A stretch of 64,000 bases of DNA from Adiantum capillus-veneris (Eukaryota; Streptophyta; Polypodiopsida; Polypodiales; Pteridaceae). Every line of letters starts with the position of its first letter. Position 1 is the stretch's first letter. Shown here piece after piece: positions 44,554 to 57,556 of this stretch. The stretch spans positions 52,449,753 to 52,513,752 of the forward strand of contig CM043959.1 in the NCBI GenBank assembly GCA_014529385.2, written 5' to 3'. The position numbers and the translations under genes were made by a program. The notes beneath the pieces were generated by a model. It searched no databases. It saw only the letters and a list, made by a program, of their open reading frames with translations, and had not been told where the DNA came from.

Positions 44554-44993
44554 TTGTACGGGTTTTTGGTTCCTCGTAAAAGCCAGGTACATATAGTCCT
44601 TAAGTCCCCATGATAATTTTATATTGCATGGGTTGGGTTTCATTGTTTTAGTTTTTCTTTTATTACAAATATTCCACGGAATATGGGAATGGCAAAAAAC
44701 AAGTGCTAGTCTTTTATGTTTTTGTGAACCAAACAAATGAGATACATTACAAACTTTCACATACTTAAAATTTTTGTTTTTCAAAAGAGAGTCATTAGCT
44801 ATTAGAATGGACTTACCTTCAACCATTTTTGTCCATATCAATAAATCATAGGAAATTTTGGCAAATAAATTCAAATGCTTTATGAAAGGAATGTGATTAC
44901 TATTGCGATGGCGTACTTGTAAAAAGTTATGTTGGGTTAAAGTCGAAATTTCCACAAGATGTGAATGTGTCTCTGTGCACATGCATGCATGCA

Positions 44994-44998
<5 letters not shown>

Positions 44999-45073
<75 letters not shown>
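44999..45073. repeat. (GT)n microsatellite
   Basis: About 36 GT units with a single GTTT interruption near 45072. Reverse-strand His-Thr frames through it are artefacts. Confidence 0.95.
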
Positions 45074-45075
<2 letters not shown>

Positions 45076-45239
45076 TGTGTGAGTGGGTGTATATATAAGG
45101 CAAGAGATATGGACTATTGTGCAGTCAGATGAGAAGGATAGGAGGCAAGTGGTGTGTGGGTGTTGGTATGGGAGTGAGTGTGTGAGTGTGGGTTGGGTGC
45201 ACCCTCCCTTGCACAGGCTATTGGGAAGCACCTAGCCTC

Positions 45240-45763
45240 CAATCCGTTCCTAAGTACATGTCACAAAATTGGCCATTATGCTAAGAAGTGCCATATGGCT
45301 GAGGTTGAAAGTAAACCAGTGGTCAAGACCACGTGAAAGTGGATTGATACAGATCTCAAACTCCTTTGTTCAAGAATATAGATTTACCAACGAAGAAAGG
45401 GTGTGACAAGGATGTAGTCTTTGAGGATGTTGGTCCATTAATGATGGAAAAGTAGGAGGAAAGAGAAACTTTGGTGAGTCCTTGCACAGGGCCATATCAG
45501 TGAGTAAAACCCAAGAGCTAACTAAGATAGTTGATGGTTTTCATGGGCAACAAATTGACCTCTTAAGCCACTTGGGTTCAATAATGGTGGAAAATCAGGA
45601 GGAAAAGAGCAATACAAGTGAGCCCTTGCACAGTGCCATGCTGGCTTGTAAAACCCAAGAGCTAATAAATGATACAATTGATGAATCCCTTGGGCCTAAT
45701 ATCGACCTCTTAAGTGACTTCATGAGTGTCTCTGAGTCATTTAGAAACACCAATTTGATCTAA
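45240..45763 (+). pseudogene. LINE ORF1-like zinc knuckle and repeat tail
   Basis: TCHKIGHYAKKCHMAEV at about 45258-45310 is a CCHC-type knuckle with its first Cys apparently lost, a feature of LINE ORF1 and gag proteins. After stops, the frame at 45482-45763 holds two copies of a peptide with LH-A-KTQEL and IDLLS (SLHRAISVSKTQEL..., PLHSAMLACKTQEL...), about 129 bp apart, and a decayed third copy upstream near 45400. Function unknown; it is probably the variable linker of a LINE ORF1. Confidence 0.4.
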
Positions 45764-47190
45764 AAGAAGGAAAAAAAGAAAAAGCGAGGGTTTAGATGAA
45801 GGTTTTTGTTTTGTCTTTGGTGTTAGGGTGGCTCCCTTGTTAGCCACATTTGGTATGGTAATTGATTTAGATGTGTTGTCCCTCATGGCCGATTGGCATG
45901 AGGTTATGATGTAATTCTTTAAGTGTTAGTAATATAATACTCTCACATGATGTGAGAGTTGCAAATAAAATTATAAAAAGCTCCTCAACAAAAACAACAT
46001 TTAAGCTTATAGTATGTCGTTTACATACTTATTTAGTCACAACATAATGATTTTGATAAATTTTTTCCTAAAAATTTTCAAAATGCAGCTCAATTTGTAT
46101 GGTTAATAGAATCTTGAGTCCCATAAAAATAGGTGTTTGATTGGTTTCGACCTAAAGAACTGTTTTAAATCATATTTTTACATTAAAACAACATTAAATC
46201 TTTGATATGAGCTTTGAAAGACCAAAAAATACCTCCCAAATAGCACTTTCAAAATTTTCACTTTGGGATTTTATTTAGTCGAAGTTGTCCTAGAGGTAAA
46301 AGCAATTCACACTAGTTTGGTAACCTAACATGACATAAAAGTGTCTTTTTGGAGTCTTGGAAAAAATTTGATGCTCCTAGTGAGCATGTCATTTGTTAGT
46401 ATGCTTACTTGAGGTTGAAGCTGAAAGCCAAATCTATGTGAGAAAAATAAGTAATGGGTAAAATTCTTAAACGTTTGGTCATGGCAAGGTTCCAAATGGG
46501 ATGAACTATTGCATTTCAACAAAAACAACAAAAATGGCAAGGTCAATCGAACCCTAATGGCTTTAACAAATTTTCCAAATCATCAAAGCATGTTGGCTCC
46601 CTTGTAGCATAGCTCTAATGAATCAAAAAAGCTATCAATCTAGAGATAGTAGCAACCCAGTTAGGGCATTGAATCATGCACACAGTACCATAATTAAACA
46701 CACAATAGGTAGTCAAGAGATTAGAGAGCGATTTTTTTCTCATTTAGACACTCATACACAACTTTAACAAATTCAAGAGAGAAGTAGGAGGGCTCAAGTT
46801 CATTGCATGCATTAACCAATTCTAAAAGAGAGTATAGGTGGCTCCAAACATCCACCTCCATAACCTCCTTCTTCTCCTTCTTTACTCTAGGTTTTGCACA
46901 CAAAATGATTCTCTCTTTTTACATGACCTGCAATCCACTTATATGCCTAGGGTTTAAATAATAAATGGCCAACCACCCAACACACATAGAGTAAAATATT
47001 AGATACAAATTAGAACTTATAGAGAGCCTGTCAAGTCTTACCATAGCCTGAGCAAGATTTCCTGAGCGAACCAAAACCCTAAGAAATATATATATGGCAT
47101 CTACCCATGTTGTGCTATGTATGCTCTTAATGTTTTTCTTGCTTACATTTTATTCCATGTCTTGAATGTATATTTGAGTCATAAATAAGA
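45764..47190. other. No recognisable gene
   Basis: An AT-rich stretch with only short frames. It lies downstream (minus sense) of the element I coding remnants, where a 3' LTR would be expected. I did not find a TGTTAG-type LTR edge, so that LTR is truncated or too diverged. Confidence 0.4.
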
Positions 47191-50100
47191 GCTAGCATAT
47201 CAGGACCAGGCTCTCTTTGATGTGATGGGAGCTAATTATGTAGAAAATGTCCTTGAGCTCCTTGGTACTCATCACCTCGAGTATGTGTTTTGTTATGCCA
47301 AAGCTAGGAATTGGCGTTTTAAAAATTGCGTACACTATTTCTTCTAGCTCTTTGATTGGTGGCTTTCCCATCATTGTCCAAGTGCGATAAGACACTAGAT
47401 TCTTTATAGAATATGGATCTATCATAGTTGAACATGTAATTTTGAGTCATGTTTCTCCACATAAGTTGAATTTGATCACTACAGGAGACGATCAACTTAT
47501 CCTTGTTCTTCTCTTGATCTTGAGTTTGTTGAACATTTGATGTGGAACTTGGAAACACTTCTTCTTCATTTCAATTTAGTTGTGCATTTTTTGGAGTCGG
47601 CTTCTTTGAAATAACTATTGTTGATGCTTCAGGTATGTCAATGATGACATATTCTTGTGGTTGTTTTTCTTCCTTTGTTTGTGGTTTTGCATCATAATTC
47701 ATGTGTCTCTTTATGTCTCAGGTAGATATGGGCATAGCCCCAATTTGATCCATTTTAAGTTGTCTCATGAATGGACATCACCAAATGATATCAAAATTAT
47801 TGTCTTTCCCAATCTACTATTGAAAATGTATGTTCTTATTCTATCTGACAAGATGTTATAGCTATTTGATCCAGCATACCCATAGATATGTCTACATAAC
47901 CATCTACAAGTTATAGTTTCATTCTGGTTTTTCTAAGAGCCATTTTTTAAATTTTTTCCAAATTTCTTTGATGGCTATGGCTCCTCCAATCCCACTATCA
48001 AGTATGGCCATTGTTTTGACTCCTTTGTGCTCCACTAGTAAGATGGTGTTTCCTTCTTCTCCTTCACAATAATCTCCCACCTTGTTTACAGGTATTGGTT
48101 TTGCCTTAGGCTTCTCTTGTGTCATTTTACCCATTTGATCATTTAAGGGAATATCTTGAAGAGGAATTTTCAATTTCATCTTCTCTAGTTTTTTGTCCAC
48201 TTTTCCCCATATATGTGGTCTGATTTTCAACAACTCAAAGAGAGTAATCATGCATTGTGTAGGAGTAGACATCAATTCATGCAAGCTTTTAATATCCATC
48301 ATTTTTGGTGTGGCTTTCCACTGAGATGGTACCACTCTAACCTCAAATTTGGCTTCATATTCTCCTATAAAAGATAGAAAATTCTTCAATGTTTTAGGTT
48401 TACGTTTCCCAAATGCTTTTGTTCTTGCATCACCATTAGAGATTGTATGTCTCATGGGTAAAACTAGTGATCCATGTTGATCTCAATGATAGGTGCAGAC
48501 TTAAAAGTTGCACTACCATCTTTCTTATTCCTTATCATTTCCCATAAGGCTTGTGGCCACGTTTCTTCCACTTCAAGAATTGGCATTGTCACTTGTGACT
48601 TTGAGTCATTTATGGTATTAGCCACTACCCTATTTTTCAATGGTGTTTCTATCTCTAGTCTCATGTGATCGTTTGTTTCATCTCCTTTGTGCTCAATTTT
48701 CCCATCCCTTTCTTCATGGATTAATACTTCTTGCTTAGGGATTCTTTGTTTCTCTGGCTCCAATAGAGCTTAAGTTGTCTCTATGAGACTTTTCCACATT
48801 TTAAGTCTTTGTTTCTCAATTCTTGTGTGTGGATATGTTAGCCATCTATATCCCAGTGTCTAATTGGTTTTCAATCTAGCCTCGTAACCTTGTAATAGAG
48901 CCTTTGAAGGTTCTATGAATTTATAAACAAAAAATGAACATCTCAATGTTGGCTTGGATGACGCTGCTCTTCCTCTTTGATCCTTGTTTTAGTTGCTCTT
49001 TGATTTGTTGCAGCTCCGTTTTCAATCTAGCCTCGTAACCTTGTAATATAGCCTTTGAAGGTTCTATGAATTTATAAACCAAAACTGAACGTCTCAATGT
49101 TGGCTTGGATGAGGCTACTCTTCCTCTTTGATCCTTGTTTTTGTTTTCTTGTTTAGTTGCTCTTTGATTTGTTGCAGCTCCGTTTTCAAGGCAGTTTTCT
49201 CTTTCGGCCTTTTTCTTTCAATTTATTTTGTTTACCTTTCCACAATTTTCTTTGAGTCCTCAATATTATGCTCGCAATTCTTGTTTAAACATGCAGTTTG
49301 TGCTCCTCCACAATAGGTTTGCTTCTAATAGCTTCTTGCGCTTGAACTCGAGTCACCACATTCATAGGAACCTCATATCTCCTTAAAGAAGGTAACACTC
49401 CTACAACGTCCATTGTTGCCTTTTCCTTATTTTTTGGGTGTTTTGGACATTTAGGAATGACATGTGTAACACCACATTCTAGACAAATATCTCTATGTAA
49501 CTTGATCAATGAGGACAATTTCTTGCCCAATGATTTTCTTCACACTCGTAGCATGGTCCTACTTGTTGTGTAGCTAGTGGTGCAGTTGATTGAGTGTAGT
49601 TGACTTCTACTCTACTATCATTCAAAAGAGGTGGTTGTCGCCCTAGCATACATTGAGGTCTCTTGATGCCTGGCACAATCCTATTTTGATCCATTAGGAA
49701 TCTTGGAGGTGGCAATTGATGCCCTGCTTGAGGTTCGTAAGTTTTCTCCCACACTACATAGTTCTGGATATCGTGATTGGTCCATTTATGCTCTATGGTA
49801 CACCATTTCAATGTGTATTTTGTGTTGACTAATACTAGTTTTGGCCTTGTATTACATGAGTGAGTAGGCTGGTCCCTCCCACACATGTCACACTTTCTCA
49901 TTTGTGGTTGTCTCATATTTATGTTATGTCCAAAGTCTAGGCTCAACTATCGTGCTACTTCTTATGCTAGCTCATATAGATTGGGCATTAATTAGGTTGA
50001 GTAACTTGTATAATGTTGGTTTCCCTAGAAGAGGAGGAGACATTGCTTGTCATAGTTTTGGCATCCTCTATAACCTCACCATAAGCTTTACAGTTGTCCA

Positions 50101-50950
50101 CAAGGTACAAAGATTCTTTCATGACTTGCTCAATAATGGTATATCCTTTAAGTGTAGATCTTTTTTGAGAGTCCCATTTTTTAAGCCCTCTATAAAGAGA
50201 ATTGACAATCTTTCCTCCTACAGTAACCCTCGTGTGGAACATCTCTTGAGGTATTGTTTGAATCAAAGCAATTCTTCCTTCACCTTTTCATTGTCCTTTT
50301 GCTTGAAAGCGTAGATCTATGACATCATGTTGTGTTTTATCCCCCTTTTAGAGAACTCCTCTGCAAATTCTTGCAAGAGTTGTTCAACATTTGAAAAAGC
50401 CTCTATGTTCAATGACTAGAACTAAGGCGGCGCTATCAATTCCAGAGTTAAGACAAGTCCCTCATATTGTGAACGGAAATTTAGTACTTACCACTAGTTT
50501 AAACAGTGATACATGTGTGTATGGATCCCTTGACCCATTGTACTTTGTGTTGACACATTTGGACGCTTTAGACGGTCCCATTTGTCGTGGTTCAATCACC
50601 AATCTGACCAATTTGGGGTCTCTTACCAAGACATCTCTTGCTCTTGCTTCTTGTCTTGGAGAAAATCTGGATGGAATCCTCTTTGATATATACTTTGGCA
50701 TTGTTTTTGGAAATCTATGTCCAAATTGTGGTCCTATTGACCCCATAGCTTTACTCTTGAAACATGATTATATTTAAGAGACTCTTTGAATCCTATTCTT
50801 CCCATAGATTGAGTCTCAACTCCTTGTGTTTTGGTCTCAAAGATCATTGGTGCACTCACACTCGACTGAAAGTACGTAGAGATTGGAGTACCCTTGTATG
50901 TATATCTTTCTAGGTTAATTGAATCAAGGAGTTTGTTCCAAATCATCTAT
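47190..50950 (-). pseudogene. Element I polyprotein: protease, zinc knuckles and gag (part left of copia H)
   Basis: This is a diverged B-family polyprotein in pieces. 50950-50460 has gag with KYNGSRDPYTHVSLF (B: KYNGIGDPYAHVSAF). 49946-49285 has knuckles CDMCGRDQPTHSC, CYECEENHWARNC and CLECGVTHVIPKC. 48763-48464 and 48455-47919 cover LFELLKIRPHIW, NKVGDYCEGEEGN and the retropepsin AILDSGIGGAIAIKEIW. Here the LLKIRP-to-protease segment is in one frame, showing that the break at 23.6-23.7 kb in B is a frameshift mutation. A 151-bp tandem duplication lies at 48865-49165. The N-terminal gag is on the far side of copia H (57787-57860). RT and integrase are absent, as in B. Confidence 0.82.
48865..49165. 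repeat. 151-bp tandem duplication in element I
   Basis: TTCAATCTAGCCTCGTAACC at 48870 recurs at 49021, with tttgaaggttctatgaattt and ctcaatgttggcttggatga following in both. B has the equivalent coding segment once. Confidence 0.9.
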
Positions 50951-51037
50951 ACTTATCTACCATCAAAACTTGCACTCCTTGGGTGTCTGTATGCGTGAAT
51001 GCATAGAGGTTCTTATGGTCCAACATTGGGTTCTACA

Positions 51038-51263
51038 TGTTGAAATTAAGGTTGCAAGAAAACACACACACCTTAATGGAGACGAAGGAAGCTCAAAGCA
51101 CACAATAGAGTGTGTATTACTTAGTGTGCAATGGAAAGATAAGATAGCCCTAGAGTGATCGACGTATATACAATGCATGGGGGGAACCTCCTAACAAGGG
51201 GGAAAATGCCCCGATGGTCCTAAGTGTGTTCACACACATGACTACCAGACGTATATAGTAACA
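51038..51263 (-). repeat. 3' LTR of copia H
   Basis: The plus strand begins TGTTGAAATTAAGG and ends ATAGTAACA. It is paired with 57557-57786. The polypurine run AGGGGGGATT on the minus strand lies immediately inside. Confidence 0.9.
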
Positions 51264-51299
51264 AATCCCCCCTGGGAGTGATGATGAATGAGAGCTGGC

Positions 51300-54187
51300 A
51301 CATAGAGTATAGGGAAGTGCCATGCCCTAAGGACATGATTAATCCACAAAGGGAAGTAAGCCCAAAGCTTTTAAGAAAGCTTCAAACTTCTCACGAGATA
51401 ATGCCTTTGTGAAAAGATATGCAAGGTTGTCCTGCGTTGGCACATAAGCCAAGCTGATCTCTCCTACTAAGAGCCTCTCTCTGACATAGAGGTAATGCAC
51501 CTCAATGTGTTTTGTGCAAGCATGAAAAACTGGGATCCTTGCAACTTCCAGTGCACTCTGACTTTCAGTCTAGATAGTGTTGAGAGTGTCTTGTCCAACA
51601 CCCAAATCAGCCATAAGGCGTCTGACCCCTACACACTCAACCGTAGCTATGAAGACTGCCCTGTACTCAGCCTCACTACTAGAAGTGGCCATAGTATGTT
51701 TCTCCTTGCACAACCATGATATGATGAACTGTCGAGCATTAAACAAAAACCACTCATGGACACCCACGTGTCAAAAGAACGAGCCCAATTTGAGTCCAAA
51801 AGAGCATATAAATCTGGTAGCAATGATCCCCCCTCCCCCCCTTTGGGATAAAACAAGACAAGATGTAAAGAGACCCTAGGCTATGCATAAATTTGATGAC
51901 CTGTGAGACTGCAAACTGAATATCCAACCTCGTGTTGCATACATAAATAAGGTAGCTAACCGCAGTTTGGTAAAGAGTGACATCGGTAGGATCACCAGCA
52001 TCATGAAGACTCAATTTAAAACTTGTTTCCATGGGAGTGGCAATAGGTTTGCAATCCTCAAGCCCAAACGTACATAGCAATGTCTCTATGTAGCTTGTCT
52101 AAGACAAGGCAATACCACCATCACACTGCTTAAATTGTATAACCAAGTAATGATGCAACATCCCCAAATCTTTCATCTTGAAAGTAGCATTCAAATCAGC
52201 CTTAAATTCAGTAATATGTCTCTCATTTGGTCTAGTGATCAGAAAATCATCCACATAGAGAATGACAATGATAAGTACATCACCCTCATGCTTTACAGAC
52301 AATGTGCTTTCTCTTGGAATGTTACAAAAGCCTCGTTTGACAAAATGAGTGTCAACCTTCTCATACCAAGCACGAGGAGATTGCTTCAACCCATACAAAG
52401 TTTTCTTACATTTGCACACTTTATCTTCTTACCCTTTAATGACAAAATCGTTAGGGTACCCTACATAAACTACCTCAAATATGTCACCATTCAAGAAAGT
52501 AGTAACAATGTCTCACTGTTGCACATACAAACCAAAATGATTTGCCAATGCACATAGAAAATGCATAGTAGTCATACGACAAGTGGGAGAAAAAGTCTCG
52601 TCAATATCTATGTCTTTTTGTTGTGCATAACCCTTTGCAACAAGTTGAGCCTTATAGCAATCAATCTCACCATCTGGCTTGCATCTTAACTTGTAAATCC
52701 ACTTTGTACCAATGGCCTTTTTGCCAGGAGGCAAATCACATAAAGTCCATGTGTCATTCTCTCTAAGTGCATCATATTCAGATTCCATAGCAGCCATAAA
52801 ATTTTTTAAATTTTGTGCTTCATCAAAAGATAGAGGTTCCTCAACATCACATCAGCTAGACACAGTCAAAGCATAACAATCTGATGCATAAGATGCATGG
52901 CAAGAGCCTGAATGAGTACGACTAGACAAAGGTGCATCCAATTTACTATCACACAAGGTATGCACCAACCATTTGCATACCTCTAGCTTGATCATTCTTG
53001 GCCCTTTCCTCATCAAGTACATCATGTACATCTACAACAGTAATAGTTTGATCTATACCATTTTCAAAAAACCCCATAGGCTGTACATTTGCCTCATTGG
53101 AATTTACATTTGAACTTCCACCACTGAAAAGATGCAACAAAGTGTCATAAATGTCTTGTGAGCTTGCATTATTGTCTCTAGTACATGCCAACAAGGACTA
53201 AGCAGAATCTTCCACAAACACAACATCTCGTGAGACCAAGATACTTTTTGTTTGTGGATGATACAACATGTAACCTTTGCTTTCAGTACTATAACCAACA
53301 AAAATACATTTGACAGCCTTATCATCCATTTTTTGTGTTGTGTTTGTGGCACCAAAGCGTATATCAAACAACCAAAAACAAGCATGTGCTCAATATAAGG
53401 CTTTCTATCATGGCATGCTTCATAAGGAGTCATAGATTGCAAAGCTTTCATAGGAAACCTGTTAAGAAAATAAGCCAAAACTAATGTGGCAAAGCTTGAC
53501 TTTTGACCATACATCGTTCCATTTTCATCAGTGACCTGTTTTTCCTCTCAGCAATACCATTTTATTGAGGCATATACAGCACTGTACATTGGTGTTTTAT
53601 CCCACCACTAGCCAAAAATGCATTAAATTCATGAGACATATACTCGCCCCATCGATTTGAATAGAGGGTGCCCATAGAACATTTTCAGCCATAGCCAAAA
53701 TTTATTTGAAGCACATAAACACTTTGGACTTGGCTTTAAGCGGATACACCCATGCATGCCTGAAGTAATCACCAATGAAATTCATAAAGTAAAGGTAATT
53801 GCCCAAGGACGGAGTTTGCATTGGGCCACAAACATCACTATGCACAAGCTGCAACCTGCATGTGGCCCTAACTAAACCATCCTTTGGAAACTTCAAACAT
53901 TGCATCTTACCCAAAATACAATCTTCACATACATGTTTGACAAGTGTTTTAAGAGGAGGAAAAGAAGCACCCATATCAGATTTTTGCAAACGCAACAAAC
54001 TAGCAAAATTCAAATACCCAAAACGTGCATGCCAAAGTTTTGCATCTGAAACAGTCTTTGAATCCACAACATCATTTGCAAAATTCTACCCACACTTGTT
54101 ATAGAAAGTGAGCTTATACAATCCACGGCATAAAATGCTAGATGCAACAATTTCATCACCAAAACCGAGATCATGTATTGTACATAT
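51300..54187 (-). pseudogene. Copia H integrase, RT and RNase H (frameshifted)
   Basis: In transcript order: pre-integrase and integrase N-part at 54067-53702 (LWHARFGYLNFASLL, VCEDCILGKMQ, LVHSDVCGPMQ). The integrase catalytic middle is decayed at about 53.5-53.7 kb. The C-part is at 53514-53104 (PMKALQSMTPYEACHDRKP). The RT is at 52797-52513 (ENDTWTLCDLPPGKKAIGTK) and 52419-52099, with ILYVDDFLITR at about 52250 and MKDLGMLHHYL. RNase H is at 51856-51570 (SSSEAEYRAVF). Stops and frameshifts are frequent. It is the same family as F, with many synonymous-looking differences. Confidence 0.85.
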
Positions 54188-54647
54188 TGCAAGGTTTGAT
54201 TAATTAAGGTGGAAATGTATTAGTTGCATTCATGGTAGTGAGAGTTTTGTAATAATTAGGAGCAAAAAAATTAGAGAGAGGGAGAACTCAATGAAAATAG
54301 ACTTGCTTTATTGATTTGGATGAAAAGAGCCAAAATATAATCTAAGCAATATGGCCTTATATAGGCTCAAAGTGGAAAGGTGGCATTTAAAGCTAGAAAG
54401 TGATTTCCATCATATGTGGGAAAAGGGTCAAATATCATGTGTCTGTAGGGAATAACATGTGACTATAAAGTGGGATGCATACATGCACATAATGGTGCAT
54501 GTATGCATATAAAGTGGGATGCATACATGCACATAATGGTGCATGTATGCATATAAAGTGGGATGCATACGTGCACATAATGATTGGCATGCTTGGCTTT
54601 AGGGGCTGGTCATGCATCAAGTGTAAGCTAAATGGATTACCCGAACA
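54188..54647 (-). repeat. 3' LTR of element T, expanded by a hairpin repeat
   Basis: At 460 bp it is about 160 bp longer than its partner (301 bp). The extra length is a tandem array at about 54460-54590 of TATAAAGTGGGATGCATACA-type units. Each unit holds the inverted repeat GCATACATGCAC / GTGCATGTATGC around ATAATG. Confidence 0.85.
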
Positions 54648-55836
54648 GATGCCCCCGTGAGCTAAAGCTCACACAAAGTGCATGGATTCTAACCAAGGCT
54701 AATGTTGGTTACTTAGGGTAATTGCATATGGCTCATAAGGTGGAATCTGATGCAAGAGAGGGTACATGGATGAATCCTAGGTATGTATGGATACATCATG
54801 GCTAGTTCTCTATGGATTCATTAGCACATGGTTCACAATAGTATCATTAGGAATATGCATGAGTTCACATTTGAATTCATCAAGGCATGGTTCTAGTTAG
54901 ATGCATCACGCTTGGGTTCATAGTTGGATACATCCATGTATAGGTTTTTAGGGTACGTCTTACCACCAACTTTGGGCTTGGGATAGTGTTTAAAATCCAT
55001 TACAATACATCCTCATAATAGATAGTGTTGACTTTTCCTTTCTTCTTCTTCTTCTTCTTCCTCTTCTTCCACTATGTATACTTTACCTTTGATACCACTT
55101 ACAAGATTTGTGTCAAGGCTTCCCTCAAACTGGATGATGGCTTTACGACACTCCAATTATTTTTCTTCATGAGCATTCCTTTGACATTTGTCTGTTAGGT
55201 GTGAAATCTGACACGGTTGAACTTATCGATGTTTTTGGTGGACATTGCACATGCCTCTTTTAGGCCATGTGCCTCAAAAGGGGAGGGTCCCATGTGGCCT
55301 TTGATGGCTGCTTGACTTCAATACCCCTTTCAAAATGGTATACACACACACACACTCACGCCTTCAAATGGCACACATAATTTAAACAGCCCACACACAC
55401 ATACTTGATTAATTCGCAGTGAGCAAAAAATAAAGCATAAAAATCATGCAAGATTAATCAAGGTGCCATTGCTTGGTGCTTGCCTTAAACAGAGTATGAG
55501 TACATGCATCCAAAAACTCTTGATGAGGGCTTCACATGCACGTGTGTATATATATAAGCACCAATTGTTATCAAGCAAGTCAAACAACAAGTAAAAGAAG
55601 AGAAAAACACATAACTAGCACTCAATTCAATTATTGGTAATCATTGGTGAGGGTAGTGGTCATGTAGACTTGCCCAAAACAAATGATGGAGATGATTAGA
55701 ATTGAGCTATACTATTCTAGTCCTAAAAGAAGTATGAATTGACATAGTGCTCAGGGGGAGAGAGAACTAAATCTAGCTTAGGGATCTAATTGACATAATT
55801 AGGAGATACTAATTACTTAGAAGCTCTGATAGCACT
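54648..55836. other. Internal region of element T, non-coding
   Basis: 1.2 kb between the two LTRs without a credible frame. It contains a (TTC)n/(CTT)n run near 55040-55065, a short (CA)n near 55345 and a PBS at its right end. Nothing protein-like was seen. Confidence 0.75.
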
Positions 55837-56137
55837 TGCAAGGTTTGATTAATTAAGACAAAAAAGGGTTAGTTTCATTCATGGTAGTGAGAGTTTATTA
55901 ATAATTAGGAGCAAAACAAAAGAGAGAGAGAGCACTCAATGAAAATAGACTCGCTTGATTGATTTGCATGAAAAGAAACAAAATACAAGCTAAGCAATAT
56001 GGCCATATTTAGGCTCAAAGTGGAAAGGTGGCATTTAAAGCTAGAAAGTGGTTTCCATTATATATGGGAGAAGGGTCAAATATCATGTGGCTATAGGGAA
56101 TAGCATGTGACTATTAAGTAAACGGCTTACCCCAACA
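55837..56137 (-). repeat. 5' LTR of element T
   Basis: 301 bp, TGCAAGG...CCCAACA on the plus strand, with the PBS directly on its inner (left) side. It lacks the expanded hairpin repeat of the 3' LTR. Confidence 0.85.
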
Positions 56138-57258
56138 CATCTGTCATCCACAAATTTGACAAGAAGACCAAGTCTAGCAAGTGCAGATATAAACAAAACA
56201 TTCTTCTTGATCCCACGTACATACAATGCATAAAAAAGTGTGAAAGAACTGCCCTTTGTAGCAGTAAAGACAATCTTTCCAAGTCCCTGAATTGGATAAG
56301 AGGCATTGTTGGCACAAGTGACTAAATTCCCAAGAGGGACAGACTCAAGAGAGGTAAACAAATCACGATGTGAGGTAATGTGCTTTGTAGCACCACTATC
56401 AAATTACCAGACATGTGAATCTATAGCAATTGACATGCATGCATCATGGACAGTAGGATCATAAGTACACTCTGCACTAAAATCCCACTCTGCATCTACA
56501 TCAGCTTCACAATCTCCTTTCACAAAAGACTCTACAATAGTTGCACTTGTATTGGACCCTGTAGTTGATCCAACCTCTTTCTTCTTAGCCTCTTTTGCCT
56601 TCAATTTTGGAAACTTCTTGATCAAGTGATCATTAGCTTTACAATAATGGGAACACATCTTCTTTTTGCCCTTATCACCAGAATTCCGAGACAAAGTGGT
56701 GCCAACAAAAGCATTAGAAACATAATATTTTCCACTCGCAAAAGAACCATGAGAAGTGGTTACATTGTTGTCACCACCTTTTCTTTGAGCAACAATAAAA
56801 TCTTGTTCAATTGCACACTGTTTAGCCGTTTTTCTTGGAAAGTGATTCTTGCAATAGCAATGTACATAATGCATCAAACTTGACAACTTCTGGATTTCCT
56901 TGGGTCATAAGTCTCCAAGTACTATATCCTTGACACCAACAAGAAAAGTTTCCATTTCATCTTCTTCATGCATAATTTGCTCTTTACGCAGCAATGAAAT
57001 TTGTGCCTCATTGCGACTTGCATAAAGACCAACTAGAATATCCCAAGCCTGTTTTGCAAATTTTGTTGAGAGACTGTGAGGAGTAATAGTGCGCTCACAG
57101 ACAATGCAATCAATGCATGAGTGTGTGCAACATTTACATCCCAACGAGCTTGCTCTCAGCTGTAGGCAAAACAGCTTTGGCAGGTTGTCAGCCATGGCGA
57201 ATGTTGCACTTGATGTGAAAACTGCCTGAAAAGAGGAGAAACAAAGAAAAAACAACAC
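56138..57258 (-). pseudogene. Copia H gag and protease start (deleted and frameshifted)
   Basis: The frame at 57258-56905 begins with MADN at about 57195 and then continues QAWDILVGLYASRNEAQISLL. Compared with F, a segment after MADN is missing (the KLDGDNY block). 56886-56404 covers the rest, with knuckle MCSHYCKANDHLIKKFP (last Cys changed to Phe) and KAKEAKKKEVGSTT. 56361-56083 gives the protease flank SVPLGNLVTCANNASY up to VKFVDDR, where element T is inserted. Confidence 0.82.
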
Positions 57259-57542
57259 TTGCTATATAGCACAAATCGTAGAAGGCTGTAAGGAACCTAT
57301 TATAGAAAATGGCACTAGCAAAATTTTTGCACAAAATGACGAAGTAACATGCAAAGTATTGTTTGTAATGGATATGGAGGCCGAATCGGAGCCCGAATCA
57401 AAAATCTGAGCAAACCAAGCTCTACAAGCTTGCCCAAAGTATTTTTCAATCTGCTGATGCTTGCCAAAGCTCACAAAAATCGAAGAAAGTGAGCAGGCAT
57501 GTGTTGGAACTGCTGGCGACTAAGCCCAAGAGGACGCAACTT

Positions 57543-57554
57543 GCTCTGATACCA
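57543..57554 (-). promoter_or_regulatory. Primer-binding site of copia H (initiator Met-tRNA)
   Basis: GCTCTGATACCA on the plus strand is the exact reverse complement of TGGTATCAGAGC, two bases inside the 5' LTR. Confidence 0.95.
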
Positions 57555-57556
57555 AT

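Larger units (their letters stand above)
54188..56137 (-). mobile_element. Small non-autonomous LTR element T nested in copia H
   Basis: LTRs at 54188-54647 and 55837-56137 both start (plus strand) TGCAAGGTTTGATTAATTAAG and end in -AACA. The target copies are CATAT/CATCT (one mismatch), and the flanking H reading continues across (GDE...VKFVDDR). GCTCTGATAGCA at about 55824-55835 is the reverse complement of a Met-tRNA PBS with one change, so the element is transcribed leftward with its 5' LTR on the right. The 1.2-kb internal region has no coding frame. It fits a TRIM/SMART- or LARD-like element mobilised by copia enzymes. Confidence 0.85.

Noticed and set aside
44509-45231. 240-residue minus-strand frame with a His-Thr run
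   Set aside because: It is produced by the (GT)n microsatellite. The flanking residues show no protein family pattern.
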